Source of the DNA: Macrotrachela quadricornifera
Lineage: Eukaryota > Rotifera > Eurotatoria > Philodinida > Philodinidae
Direction: 5' to 3'
NCBI GenBank assembly: GCA_022393335.1
Contig: JAJEKB010020966.1
Span: forward strand, 62,001 to 126,000
DNA length: 64,000 nt
Shown here: piece by piece, positions 10,965-22,926 of the stretch
Layout of the letters: the number at the start of each line of letters is the position of its first letter
Position numbering within the stretch: position 1 is the first letter of the stretch
The notes under the pieces: generated by a model
The model's input: the letters and a program-made list of their open reading frames with translations, nothing else
What the model was told of the DNA's origin: nothing
The model's database searches: none
Position numbers and translations under genes: made by a program

Positions 10965-13080
10965 GCTTTCAACCTTTTCAAAAGGTCATTATCAACACAA
11001 AAATATGAGAAACAATCTCTGAAATTAATAAAAGCTAAATGTGATACTGAATTTTTGCGTATCTCATTACTATACAATCTTATACCAAAATTTGTACGTT
11101 ATCGTCTATGGGATCAGAAATATGTTTCCAGTAAAATGCACAGAACCCATCAACGTCACTACGTTCAACTAGAATATCACACTAAATGTAAAGAAATACA
11201 TAAACTTAGTCAACAAACAGAAATAATGTTAATAAATATTGATGACAAATTGAATCCATTTGAACGTAAATTACTCAAAGACCATTTTAATATAATAGAA
11301 GAGAAACAACAGAAAAAGTTTAGAGCAATTCATGCAAAGAAGATTTTCAGTTTATCGAACGAAAATGTTATTTTACAAGAAATAGATAATAAGAAGCTGA
11401 TATATAATGTATCATCGCGAGAATTATTAGAAGTAGAAGAAAGTATTCTTTCAAAAGGTTTAGAATTCAGTATTGAGACAAAACTCAAAGACACTGCAAT
11501 TTAAAACTGAAATTGAAATGATGACTTATAGAGTATTAAAGCAATTAGATGAACCTAATGCCAAGTCTTTAGGCAAATGTTTAATTGACTGTATTAGACG
11601 TTCAGCTTATTTATCGTTAAAGATTAATAAAAACAAGAAAATTATTAATATCAGCTCATATGAATTAAGAGGATTAAAATCATTACTAAATGACAAATCA
11701 ATTGTATTGATGAAAGCAGATAAAGGAAGAGCATGTTTATTGATGGACAAAGAACAATATATTCTAAAAGTAAAGCAGTTATTATCAACAGGCAATATAT
11801 TTAAGAAGATGGATAATATAGATGAGAAAGGGAATATTAACACTATTGAATATTTTGTTAAAAAGATGGAAGGAAAACTTAACTATCCTATTGATGAATT
11901 AAAAAGAATAAAGAAACTGACTAAAGAAGAACATGGTTGGTTAAAAGCCACTGCAACTAAATGTCCTGTGTTATTCTGCCAACCAAAAATATATAAAACA
12001 GGCATGCCATTATGCCCAGTCATCTCTACTTCCCAAAGTTTCAATTACAACTTAGCAAAATACCTTACAAATCTGTTAGAATTAGCCAGGAGTAAATCAG
12101 CTTCACACATACAGGGTTCATTTAGTTTTGCGAAAGAGATTCAAAAACTAAAACCATCCAAGAATGACTTTATGATTAGTCTGGATGTTGAGTCACTATC
12201 TACATCGATACCTGTTCATGAATCTATAGATTTAGCGGTACAAACAACTTTAGAAAAGAAAATAAAGGATCCTTCATTCACAAAGCTTGAAGAAAAAGAC
12301 TTAAAACAACTATTTGAACTATGTGTAACAAATATGCCATTTCGTTTTTACAATGAGTTATATCAGCACGTAGAAAGCGTGAGCATGGGGTCACCATTTG
12401 CTCCAGCTCTCGCTGATCTATTTATGACTCATACTGAATCAAAATTACAACAGTATGAATATAATAACAAAATTAAAACCTATTATCGCTACGTGGACGA
12501 TACATTCATTATGATGAACGGAAGAGATAAAGATGCTGACAATCTTTTAGAATATGTTGATTCTTTATATCCCAACATTAGGTTCACTCTTGAAAAAGAG
12601 ATTAGCTTAGAATTTTCGTTCTTAGATGTAAAAATCATTCGTAAAAGAACCAGTTTTGAAACAACCATTTTTCGGAAAACAACAAATACTGGACAACTTC
12701 TGAATTGGCAAAGTTGCCAACCAAGAAAATATAAAGTTGGATTGATAAGAACCTTAACACATCGTGCACTGTCTATCTGTTCATCCAAACAATTGTTAAA
12801 TGAGGAATGTAAAGTAATTGAGTTACTATTAACGAGAAATAGATATCCACTTAATTTAATAAAAAGGAAGATGAGAAACACCATTGACCAGTTCAAACAA
12901 AGAAAACCACCAAAGAAAACTTTCTTTATACCCATTACCTATCATGGATATGAAACTATCTTGATGACTAATAAAATTAAAAACACGATAGAAAGAACTT
13001 ATCCAATGACTAATGTTATCTTTGGCTATCGTAAAGGATTACCACTTTCTAGACTATTTACCCATGTCAATTTCGTACGA
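10965..13080 (+). pseudogene. Penelope-like retroelement reverse transcriptase, frameshifted and 3'-truncated
   Basis: Two overlapping frames, about 10965-11504 and 11473-13194, together cover a Penelope-like (PLE) polyprotein and need one frameshift near 11470-11510 to join. The first gives the N-terminal region with a Leu-x-Pro-Lys-Phe-(V/I)-R-(Y/F) stretch and the SKGLEFSI block. The second has the reverse transcriptase core: KADKGRACLLMD, CQPKIYKTG, motif A ISLDVESLSTSIP (about 12175), motif B SMGSPFAPALAD (about 12385), catalytic YRYVDD (12487-12501) and FSFLDV. After ITYHGYE..., where canonical PLEs continue to a CCHH linker and a GIY-YIG endonuclease, the frame runs from about 13080 into unrelated sequence. 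Absence of the nuclease recalls the telomeric Athena PLEs of bdelloids, but here it may just be truncation. AT-rich codons match the surroundings. Confidence 0.85.
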
Positions 13081-13082
13081 CA

Positions 13083-13390
13083 GGAAATGGCCGGATCTGA
13101 TAAAATTCCGGTGTATTCCTGTATCAGAATTTTAACGCCGGTTCCGGTCTCCTTATCCGGTCCAGTTCCTGGATATTACTGGCTTTGGATGTGAAATTTG
13201 GATCCGGCTATCGTATCCGGAGCGGTTCCCGACGACGTTTCGCTGTGGTTTTTACGGTTTACTGGATATGGATCGTATACTATCGTTTCCTGTACGGTTC
13301 CTAATAGCAATTTCATTGATTTCTTATGAATGGTCCGATACGGATCATATCTTGTCGTTTCCTGTTCGGTAACGAGCATGCGAATGGAAG
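13083..13390. repeat. Degenerate direct repeats of a 'tatcgtttcctgt-cggttcc' motif, locally GC-richer
   Basis: Motifs built from atccgg, tatcgt(a/t)tcc and cggttcc recur at about 13140-13230, 13265-13300 and 13335-13375, roughly 70 nt apart. They start where the PLE homology stops. Similar wording (ccgg, ttccggctgg) recurs at 15310-15560, beside the next foldback element. Confidence 0.5.
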
Positions 13391-15300
13391 TTTTTAAAAT
13401 TGTTTACAAAGTTGAAATCTAACAACTCAAGTTTTAATGAAAGCATGCAGGTGTATATGTTTTTGCTTTCTAAACACATACTATCAAGACAGTTTCTAGT
13501 TGATTAATCATCGATTTTCATTAAAAATAAACATTTTTCTCGTAGAACTTATATATATATAAACAATATAAATCAAAAAAATACTCGGTTAAAATTAGGC
13601 TATGAATTTATAGTAGCGCAAAAACAAATCAACTGATTGCAAACTTTCTTTGAAAACAGTCGCGAGGAATCATAGCACTTTCCTAAATAATCATATAAAT
13701 TACAATAAAGTCACATAATAAAAAAACATATATATATATATATATGTATAGGTAATTGAATTTCTTTTCGAATAAAAAACAACTCTCAACCGCAACTATC
13801 AAAAACATTATATGCACGCTAGCATTGTTCCTTAGTATGATTTTAATCAATTCGTAATGGTAGAAGCAATAGTTTCTATCTTGTGATTAACAAAATATCC
13901 AGATTAAAATTTAGATATGTTAGAATATAATCTTTCAAGAAGTTATATGTATTTCGTTTAGTAGTGCAAAAGGAAACTAGAAGTGTCTATTTCACCAAAA
14001 ATAATTTTTTTACGATAGACTTTTTCAGTTCTTTGTATTTTTTATAGCTTTAGGTTGTAACGTAGCTATATGAAACGATCTGAGTCGTGTTTTTTTCACT
14101 GTTTTTGTCAGAAATTTTAAAATTTTTGTTATACAATCATGCTAGAAAATCTATCACTTCAATTCTCAAATTTTGTCAAAAAATCAAGAATGAATATAAT
14201 GATAAACAGCTTTGAAATCTGTTTTAATATATTTTTTTTGTTTTTGAACTATGGAGAATGAAAATATTTTTATAGGACTTCATAATAGTTCGATAATAGG
14301 AATATCTTACTAGATTTCCAACTATGCGGAAATTTCAAGAGAAACTTCAAAAATATAAAAATTTCTCCACAACAGTAACAAATTTGTCAAAATTCTGCAC
14401 ACAATATTCAGTTACAAAATTCAGTTCTATCTAGTTATTTGAAATAAGCATGCATTCTTTTCTAATGATTTAGAGTAGGATGAGGTAAATATATAATAAA
14501 ATCAATCATATCTTTTAGAACTTATTTAATGTTTTTATTTTTCAATATCTTAAAAGATTTTCTTCACAATATATCTATAGAAATATTTTCTCTATCGATC
14601 TGTGAAATTATTGTCTTTTTGTGATAGTTTTCTCACTAGTGGATACATCAAAATCTTCTCTATGATCTGCGAATATTTCAAACATTTTTATCGAAAATCC
14701 AGATTCTCAGTAAATCTTTTTAGGAGAACTATAGGGAAACATTCACCTAAAACATACCCTTTGAAAAGAGTTAACTAATTAACTGGTAAAATTTCAAAAA
14801 AAACCTAAAAATCAGATTCAAATACAATTTGAATGAAATTTCTGACTACTACTCAATCACCGTTTTGTTTTGCAGCGTAACAACTATATATACAAGTGTT
14901 TTTTTCTCATTTCATGCGCACTTTCTGGAAACGATTTTAAAGATTTACTAGCAAAACTAGGAGCGATCCTAATGAAATCGAGAGACTAGGAAAGATCCTA
15001 GCAAAATTCCAGCGAAAGACATGCAGAATTCCTCTAGTAATGCTTGAGGAAATCTCAATGAAATTCTGTGGAAATTCATTACGAAATTTTTGAATTTTAC
15101 GATAAATCTTGAGCGAAAACCTTTAGAAATTCATCCAGAAAGCTATGAGAAATACTAACTGAAATGTTGAAGAATTTTTCTGAATAATCATGGGAAAATA
15201 CTTAGAGAATCGCATTCATCGGATATAGGATTTATGATAAGTTGAATAATGAGCTTTGGAAAAGAAATGCTGAAAGTAGTATGAGAAATCTAGTAGGTTT
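13391..15300. other. Gene-free stretch with microsatellite
   Basis: No supported gene. A (TA)n microsatellite lies at about 13728-13746. The part at 14940-15300 repeats short GAAATTC- and ATCCTA-type words, suggesting decayed tandem repeats. Confidence 0.4.
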
Positions 15301-15639
15301 TTAAGAATAGGATATATTGTGATTTCCGCCAGTTTACGGCTTTGTTCCCGCCGTTTCAGGTGGTTTACGCTGTGATTCTGATAATTATCGTGTGGGATAT
15401 TGAATTGTTCCAGCTTTTTCCAATTGCTGGAGTTCAGAGGATTTGAACAGTTCCGGTACAGAGAAATTCCGGCTGGAATACTGCTTCCATATTCCGTGAT
15501 TTTCCCCCTGCCGTTTCCATTTTAATCCAGCCTGGAAACGACGGGATTTCACTTGAAAAAGCCTGGTTTCCGGCGGGATCCGTCCACTAGAACGATCGAC
15601 CTGGATTTCTATTCTTCGTATATGTATTTTCTTTCCTTT

Positions 15640-16925
15640 TTTCGCATATGTGTACATATGGGTTTTTTCCAAGGGGGAAAAGCGACACTTCATCCACTTC
15701 AGAAGTTCGAGGGAAGTACAGGGGAGTACGAAAGAAGTACAGGGAAGTACGAGAGAGGTACGAGTGAAATGCAAAGGAAGTACGTTTGATACATGATCAG
15801 TCCTCCAATGCTGTGTCATAGGGGCACTCTTGAGTTCTCAACTACTATACTATAGAGGCACCTTCAGGTCCTTAAATTCCATACTATGGGGGTACCCTTG
15901 GTTTCTTAAATACTATACTATAGGGTACCCTCAAATTCTTAACTGCTATACTATAGGGGCCCATTGGGTCCTCATCTAATATACTCTGCGAGTACCCGTA
16001 GGTCCTCAACTTAGAGATAGCACCATATATTTATTTTACTAGTAACTGGGTACCTTTCGTAAAACGCTGCTCGCTGTGTCAGTTGTTCTATTAGTCGAAA
16101 AACGGTCCAATCAGATGGCAGCAAATTGTAACTCGCTTATTTCATGGATAACCGTGGAAGATTCTCTGAGGACTTTTGTAGAGTACGCTTGATAACCTCA
16201 AAATGGCCCGAACTACCCTATGATACGTCCTTAGCTCGATAGAGAAAAGACGCCTCGGAATCTAATTGACTGTTACAAAAGAATATCAATGAATCAAATT
16301 TCAAGGCGGTTTTTTCCATGAAGAGAAAGACGGAGCATAGGGTTATTCGTGTCAATTAGAGGTCATCAATGGTGCTCTATAAAAGTCCGCATGTAATCTT
16401 CCACAGTTATCCATGAAATAAGCGAGTTACAATTTGCTGCGATCTAACTGGCCCGTTTGTCGATTAATATCGAAGCGGACGCAGCGATCAGTTATTTACC
16501 GTAGGTATTTAGTCACTAGTAGTGTAAATAGATTGGCGCCATTCCTCAGTTGAGGATCTAATGGCACTCTTATAGTATATTAGATGAGGGCCCAAGGGCA
16601 ACCCTATAGTACAGCGGTTGAGGACCCAAGAGTACCCTTATAGTGTAGTACTTGAAGACCTAGAGGTATCCCCATGATATAACACTTGATGGCTTATAGG
16701 TACCTTTTAATATACAATGGGAGTACAAATGAAGTACAAGGGGAGTGAGAGAAGTATTGGAAAGTAAGAGTGGAGTACAACGAAGTATGAGAAAAGTATT
16801 GAGAAGTAAGAGTGGAGTACAACGAAGTATGAGAGAAGTACGAGGAAGTATTGGAAGTACGGAAGTAGCGCTTTTTCCCCCTTGGTTTTTTCCTTTTCTT
16901 CACATATGTTTGAATATGAGTTATT
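15640..16925. mobile_element. Large foldback element (~1.3 kb) with tandem-repeat arms
   Basis: Left and right ends mirror each other: catatgtg..cat at 15645-15660 with ttttttccaagggggaaaa, against tttttcccccttggtttttt and cacatatg at about 16868-16910. Inside each arm are a (gg)agtac-rich stretch (15710-15785 and 16710-16860), then several roughly 40-bp units of the form 'tactata-gggg-tacccttgggtcctcaa' (15835-16020 and, inverted, 16545-16705), then a unique inverted block at 16110-16160 against 16390-16445. The centre is near 16250-16330. No transposase is visible, so it is non-autonomous. Left-end position is approximate. Confidence 0.8.
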
Positions 16926-18753
16926 TTCATCATTTTTTCTTATAAAATAAAAATATCTCACGATTACTCATAACAAAATAGTAGTTTCTGTGATTTCTGC
17001 ATTCTACCCAAATATTATTTTTAACTTTCGATCTTTTTACTATTCCGTATTTGTCATTCGAAAATTTCATCTCTCGACATTTTCCTTTTCGATATTTTTA
17101 TGTCGGATATTTCTATCTTTTGACTTCTAACTTTCCACATTTACATTATTTGATATTTTCATAATATTTTTTTTCGACGTTTTTACAGTTCGATATTTAT
17201 TTTTTCGATGAAAGTGGGGTGAACCGTTTAACGATGATAAATAAATATTTAACCTGATATCTTCATCCACTTTCTTATCTAACTGCAAATATAGTCATTT
17301 GAGACTACCAAATGTTGTTGACTATCGAATTACAAAGTATTCTGTTCTGTAACATGCAAGTCATTTTTTACTACAAACCATCGGCATATAACACTGTCAT
17401 CTATTATTTGCATTATAATGCTGCTTTAAATGGTGTAAATTTCTATAACCCCAACAGTTTACTGAAATAATCTTATCGATGACGTCTAAATGCAGTTCAG
17501 AGAAAAATGAACAAGTTTAGAGAGTATCGTGTAATTTGATTCGATTCTGTTCTGTAAATAGTATACCAACTGTCACAGTTCTTTTTTTTAGATATAAAAG
17601 ATGTTTGAAGAGTTTTTGCTTCGTTTCTATTAACATTTTTGCTCCTGACATATAGAGATAAATATGAATCAGTTATGATTAATAGATAAAAACCAAACTA
17701 TATTTTCTACGTCAAAAGTAGAGGCGTAATGCTCTATCCCTGTTTTGAGATTTGATTTACGCCTCCGATCAAAAGTGTTTATATACTCGCGCATCTTCTT
17801 TTACAAATAACCTTTGTAAAAGAACACTCACAACTTCTATATAACCTTTATACTATATGAGGCTTCAGGAGTCTTGAATGTCCCTATTGATAGGCTATAA
17901 GATATGCGGCCAACTTAGAGATCTTTTAAAGTCGCTGTTTAGTGCTCGAGAAATACGAACTTTATTGCCATCAGCACTAAGTGTCGCATTGATACGTCAA
18001 ATAAGTAAAAGTATTGAGCTTTTCTAAAATTTAAGAGCACAAACTTCGACCCCCCCCCTCTCTTTCTCTCTCGCAGACGTGGAAGATACTTTAGCGATTA
18101 TACTTCCTTTTAATGTATCGAATACCGTCCACCTTCTCGCAACACTCCTATCTCGTATGGGACACTCTGAAAAACTTCTCATACAACTCTATTGAATAGA
18201 TAGATATCTTCCATAGCCTTTGCATTGCAAAAGAAAGGTATAATAATAAACGAAAAATCCATGACCAGTTACGAACCCTGTCCTCGTTTATAAAGTATCC
18301 AATAAGCCCTTTTTTTGAGAATCATAAACGAGAAAACATTTATTACCAGTTTCATAAATGAAAAAAAGAGAGTGTGCATTTGATTGCATACTGATAAACT
18401 TTCTTTTTCGTTCTTTATTGCACCTTTTTTTAAAGTTTGGTTGATATCTTCGTAGAGTATAGTGGTGTCTTAGAAATAGTAACATATATATTCCTATTTG
18501 TTTATATGGTTAAAACTGTTTTATTTTCTTTTATAGTGTTCATACTTTCGGAGATGTTTCTCTAGAAACCTATCATCAGTTTTTTAAATAATTTTCTCAA
18601 TAGACTTTTAATTTTGATTAAAAATAGTCAGTATGTCCCTTCTAATGATTAGAGTAATGCTAACACATATGTCAAAATGAAATGTGCTTCTTATATGCAG
18701 ATATCTAGGCTAAAATAAATTTCTTTGTGATCTCTATTCTAGTGTGAGAACTG
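16926..18753. other. Gene-free upstream region
   Basis: No credible coding sequence. At 17030-17210 a loose 'ttcgatattttt' wording recurs and a pyrimidine tract (ccccccccctctctttctctctc) lies at 18052-18074. The end should include the GTPase gene promoter. Confidence 0.4.
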
Positions 18754-20390
18754 ATGGAGTCTAGAACTATAATAGTTCGTTTTAAACAAACTGGTGAACA
18801 GTTTCCTGTATCAGTATCATCAACAACTACAGTCCAAGATATTATAAAATATGTGTGCAAACAAAGTGTAATCAGTGTGAAAATTGACTATAATGATTAT
18901 TATCTTGTTTCTTTGAACAATGAAAGTGTCCTGCCTGATGAGAGAATATTTGAAGAAATCAGACAAGTTGGAATAGAAAATCCTGACTATCAGTTGCGTA
19001 TGAAAACAGAGAAACGTATACAAATGATAAATAGTCTTCGAGAATATCTAATCGCATTTGCAAATCAAGCAACAATTGAATCAAATATACCACCTGATAA
19101 TACCAAATCTAATATAGAAACAGTAAGTAACGAAAATGTAAGTTTCAACCAGATTTCATCGTGTTTGCTTAAGTGACTTTTATAATGTATCTAAATCATT
19201 AATTTTTATATTTCAAGTCGTTGTCATCTATTCCCGAAAACGTTGTCACAAATCAACCAACGACCAATTTGTGTGCATCAGAACGTAGTGTAATAAAGAA
19301 GGCAGCACCAATACCGTCTCCAAAAAGCAGGGCTCTACCCAATACTCAATCTGAAAATTTCTGTGGTATTTCTTCAAACAGAAGTGAAGAGGTGAAAAAT
19401 TTGGATTCTACAAAGTTAGAGTCGAATGTAAATAATCCATGTCCAGCAGTCTCTCTACATGTACAATCTACACAAGACAATTTAGGATTCTCTGGATCAA
19501 AAACCGTACCAAATGATATTATTTCATCTCCATCTCGCTCAGAAAAATTAGCTAATACCTACCAGCACTACATTACTAAGATCAATGAGGTTGGTTCACG
19601 CTTGACTCGTGATCCAGTTAAACGTCGAGATATTTGTGAGACATACAACGAAATGAATATTCTTTTACTTGGTGCACCACGTGTTGGAAAAAGTACTCTG
19701 ATCAATGCTATATGTGGAAAATCTTTAGCTAAAGCACGTGCTGGGCTTGGTGCTTGCACGAATAAAATCTCTTCTCACTTTCTTAGAGGTGACATTGAAG
19801 TTGACTCTGGAGAGATAAAGTATCGATATAATTTTTGGGACACTCCAGGAATCGAAACATGGACTCACAAGGACATTCACAAAATCTTAGAAAATATTAA
19901 ACAGAAACCGAAATCCGATATATTATGTATGATCTATTGTGCATCACCAAGCTCTTTCGCAAATATTCAACAACTAGAACAGATAATAAAAGAATGTATG
20001 GATCAACATATATTTTGTACTCTTGTATGCACTAACAAATGGGCAGGAAGTGATGAACAGCGTGATGCTGTTATGGAAAACTTTCAACAATTACTCGAGA
20101 AATATCATACCAAAACACGAGAAGAAAATGGTATTAGTTTTTTTGGTAATATGGGTCTATGCACGGCTGTCAATTGCGAAAGATTTGCGATTAAAAGTAC
20201 TAACATAGCCTTGGAACCATCCGGCGTCGATGAACTTATTTTAGGCATTATGGAATCACTTGATGATGAAAAAATAGCTCAATGGTGCATGGTGACATTC
20301 GAGAACAAACGATTTTGGAAAAATCTGAGCAATTTCCCGACACAATTGACTGCAGTGTACAATAAGCTACTCCCTCAAAAAAAATTTTAA
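18754..20390 (+). CDS. Ubiquitin-like domain / TRAFAC-type GTPase fusion, 518 aa
   Basis: Exon 1 is 18754-19137 and exon 2 is 19218-20390, joined in phase 0 across an 80-nt intron. Residues about 4-75 start TIIVRFKQTGEQFPVSV and have the alternating pattern of a beta-grasp, ubiquitin-like domain; this is a fold inference without a family assignment. Residues about 130-250 are Ser/Asn/Pro-rich and look disordered. The G domain follows: G1 GAPRVGKST near residue 280, Thr-rich switch region AGLGACTNK, G3 DTPG near 336 and G4 TNKW near 400, where the usual NKxD aspartate is not in place. This arrangement resembles AIG1/GIMAP and Era-like GTPases. Nucleotide binding is well supported; specificity is doubtful because of the G4 change. 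Expected location is cytosolic, since there is no signal peptide or membrane segment. Confidence 0.85.
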
Positions 20391-22623
20391 AAAAATGATT
20401 CGTCGCTATTCGTTTATGACCAGTATTATAGATCCTTAACAAAGCCTATCAGCACAGAAGTTCGATGTTAATGGTAGTGAACGGATATGCTGATTTGCTA
20501 TTTTTTTTTCTATGTTGATGATTAGCAGGACTTATATTAATCTAGAAAACGAAAACTTTTAAGAAATGAATGTTTATAAAAGAAAAAAATAAATGTAATA
20601 CAGGTATAGTAAAAAATCCTGGAGCACTGTAGAATGAGATCCTATTGTTCAATATCTCACTCGAATTAGATTTTAATACATACGACCAATAACATCATTC
20701 ATTAAACTTTTATTAAGTGTTTTTTCTTACAAATTGTGAGAAAGATTACTCTGGTGTTGCTCAATGTTTTGTGAGAATTTCAGATTGGTTTGTTGTAATC
20801 TCTTTCGTATTTGACTTGAAAAATTGTTTCGCTCAAGATTGTTCGCAAGGATAATATGATCACACTTTGTGAACAATTTAAGTAATCCTTCTAACACTTA
20901 ATTCGTAGATAGGCACATATTAGAGCTACGTAATAATTGATCTTCCGGCTCTTAATAATCCCTAGTTCATGATTTATAAGGCGTGTAATAATATGAATTA
21001 CTGGTTGTTGTAACTCCTGAACAATTCAACATCTTTAGACCGAGTTTGTATCAATGATTCGTGTATCTTTTACGATAGATGTGCACAATTTTTCAGTTTC
21101 TTATGTACTGGAATGACTGAGATACCAGACAAATATTTCTTTCCAGCGGCCATGTCCCAGAACTGTTTGCTGCTGAGCAATTTTTGCTTTGTTTGGTTTT
21201 TCAAATTAAAAACAAAGTTTCATAATTGCGTTTTACAATGTGAAAGTTTATTGAATTATGTTATTCACCATACGACTTAGAGAGAACTTTTTGAGTTTTT
21301 GTTTTCTTAGATTTATGTTTTTGTCTGTCATATATCAGTTTATCTAGTAAGTGTATTATTTTCACTCTCACTATTCATTTGCACTGTAAAGGAACGAAAA
21401 AAATAATGTGCGCGCGATTCATTACTTTGCACACAATTAAAAGAAAAAGTTGTGTAGTTACTTCTATAGAAGCCTTCATCTTTTGTTCATTCATATTACA
21501 GGCTGGGAATTTTTTTACAGAGACGAAAAATAACATCATTACGAGAACTTATACAGCACGTTATACATTAAAAAACACTTGAAAACTAAAATAACGATAT
21601 ATTTTAAGACACACACATTTAAGTGAAGCATCAATTTTTCGAAAGAAATAGTGTCAGTATCTGACAAAGTAGTCCTACTGTTACTAAAATCAAATGTATA
21701 AAATATCATAAATCTTTTTCAATATTAGTTAATAATTTATATTTCTGATAATTTTCGTATGATAAAATGTAGACTTTTTCATTGAAGAAAATAAGACAAA
21801 TGAAAATAGATTATAGTTCTTCAAGAAGGATAAATTAGTTTCGTTGAAATTAAAAACCGTTTAATAAACTAACAGAAAATATTTTTATTTATAAAACTAA
21901 TAATTATATAATTCTGCTTCTTAGTTTTTTCTTGGTGAATTTTTAAATATTCCTATTTGTTATTTTCGCAAACAATAATTTACATCGACTACTTGATTTC
22001 GACTCGTATTCGTGAATAATCATTATTTTTCGTTTTATTCCATGTCTAAAGATTTAATTTTTCAATTAGAATATCTTTGACAGAAAAGCATTCAATTGAA
22101 CAGAACTAAAAGCTTATGCTGTAATATAAGATAATTTCTAATCTAAGAAATGTAATGGTTTCGTTTAGAAAGATTATTAAAATTATTATTATTTATCTGG
22201 AAACTTTAGTATATTCCACGCAATGATTGAATATCATTGTAAAAATACTTGAAAAAAAATCACCTATAAGTTTTCTAAATCACGTAATAATTAACCGTAT
22301 AATTATATAGAAATCTTTCAGGTATTATGTCAAGTTAATAGGTATTATTCAATTTGTTCGAGCATTGCCAAAAGTTATTCGTAAACTCAGTTATTGTTAT
22401 CTGAAAAAAGTGTGTGGAAGCGTTTTTGACTGTTTCGGTGAAGAAAGTCCATTTAAACGCATTTGTTCTTTTCAGAAATGAGGCAAAATGAAACTGTAAA
22501 CGCGTATGATCGTGACTAATAATTAAAACACAGAAAACGCATTTTAGGCTCTTCTAAATGAAGAAATTTGTGTACCATAAACGCGTTTAGTCTGCGTTTC
22601 AGAGTTACATGGGACATTTCACC
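20391..22623. other. Gene-free region
   Basis: Short open frames here show no recognisable domain or splice context. Around 22430-22610 the words aaacgcatt/aacgcg recur in both orientations, possibly a decayed repeat. Confidence 0.35.
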
Positions 22624-22926
22624 TCAAGAAAATGTCGTATCGTAAAATAGAGGTACACTTTCTTTTGTCATGATTAATAATTTAGAAAATTGCTCTATCA
22701 TCGAATCATGTATCAAAACGAATAGCAATTCTGGTTGTATCTGAAACAGTTTAAAATAACCATTAAGATCAAACGATAATAATACAAGATTTTTTATTTC
22801 ATCAATTGTAATTCTTTGTTGCTTCAGGAATTTTTGATGACGATATTGACATTGAGCAACATTACATGGTGCGTCATCACCATTATTTGTTGCAACGAGA
22901 AGTTTATAAGCCTTAGAATCTGACAT
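22624..22926 (-). pseudogene. Unassigned 100-aa fragment, possibly transposon-derived
   Basis: An ATG-initiated 100-aa frame with sensible composition (CNVAQCQYRHQKFLKQQRITIDEIKNL.. and a terminal PLFYDTTFS). The final Asp-Thr-Thr-Phe resembles the start of the catalytic strand in MULE-type transposases, where the frame then stops. No other domain is visible and upstream sequence has stops in all frames. I regard it as a fragment of a mobile-element gene or an orphan exon; evidence is thin. Confidence 0.35.

Noticed and set aside
11607..12935. Two minus-strand frames (78 and 148 aa) opposite the reverse transcriptase
   Set aside because: They are antisense shadows of the Penelope-like coding sequence, with hydrophobic, low-information composition.
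13728..13746. Possible regulatory TA-rich element
   Set aside because: Simple (TA)n microsatellite without gene nearby.
15385..15819. 144-aa minus-strand frame and 78-aa plus-strand frame
   Set aside because: They read through the foldback element's repeats (for example repeated TSFVLPCTS), so they are translation of tandem DNA repeats.
16694..16961. Repetitive Ser/Tyr-rich frames on both strands
   Set aside because: They translate the agtac-type tandem repeats in the foldback arm.
21379..21582. 67-aa plus-strand frame
   Set aside because: Begins at ATG, but has no protein-like pattern, homology or adjacent splice partners.
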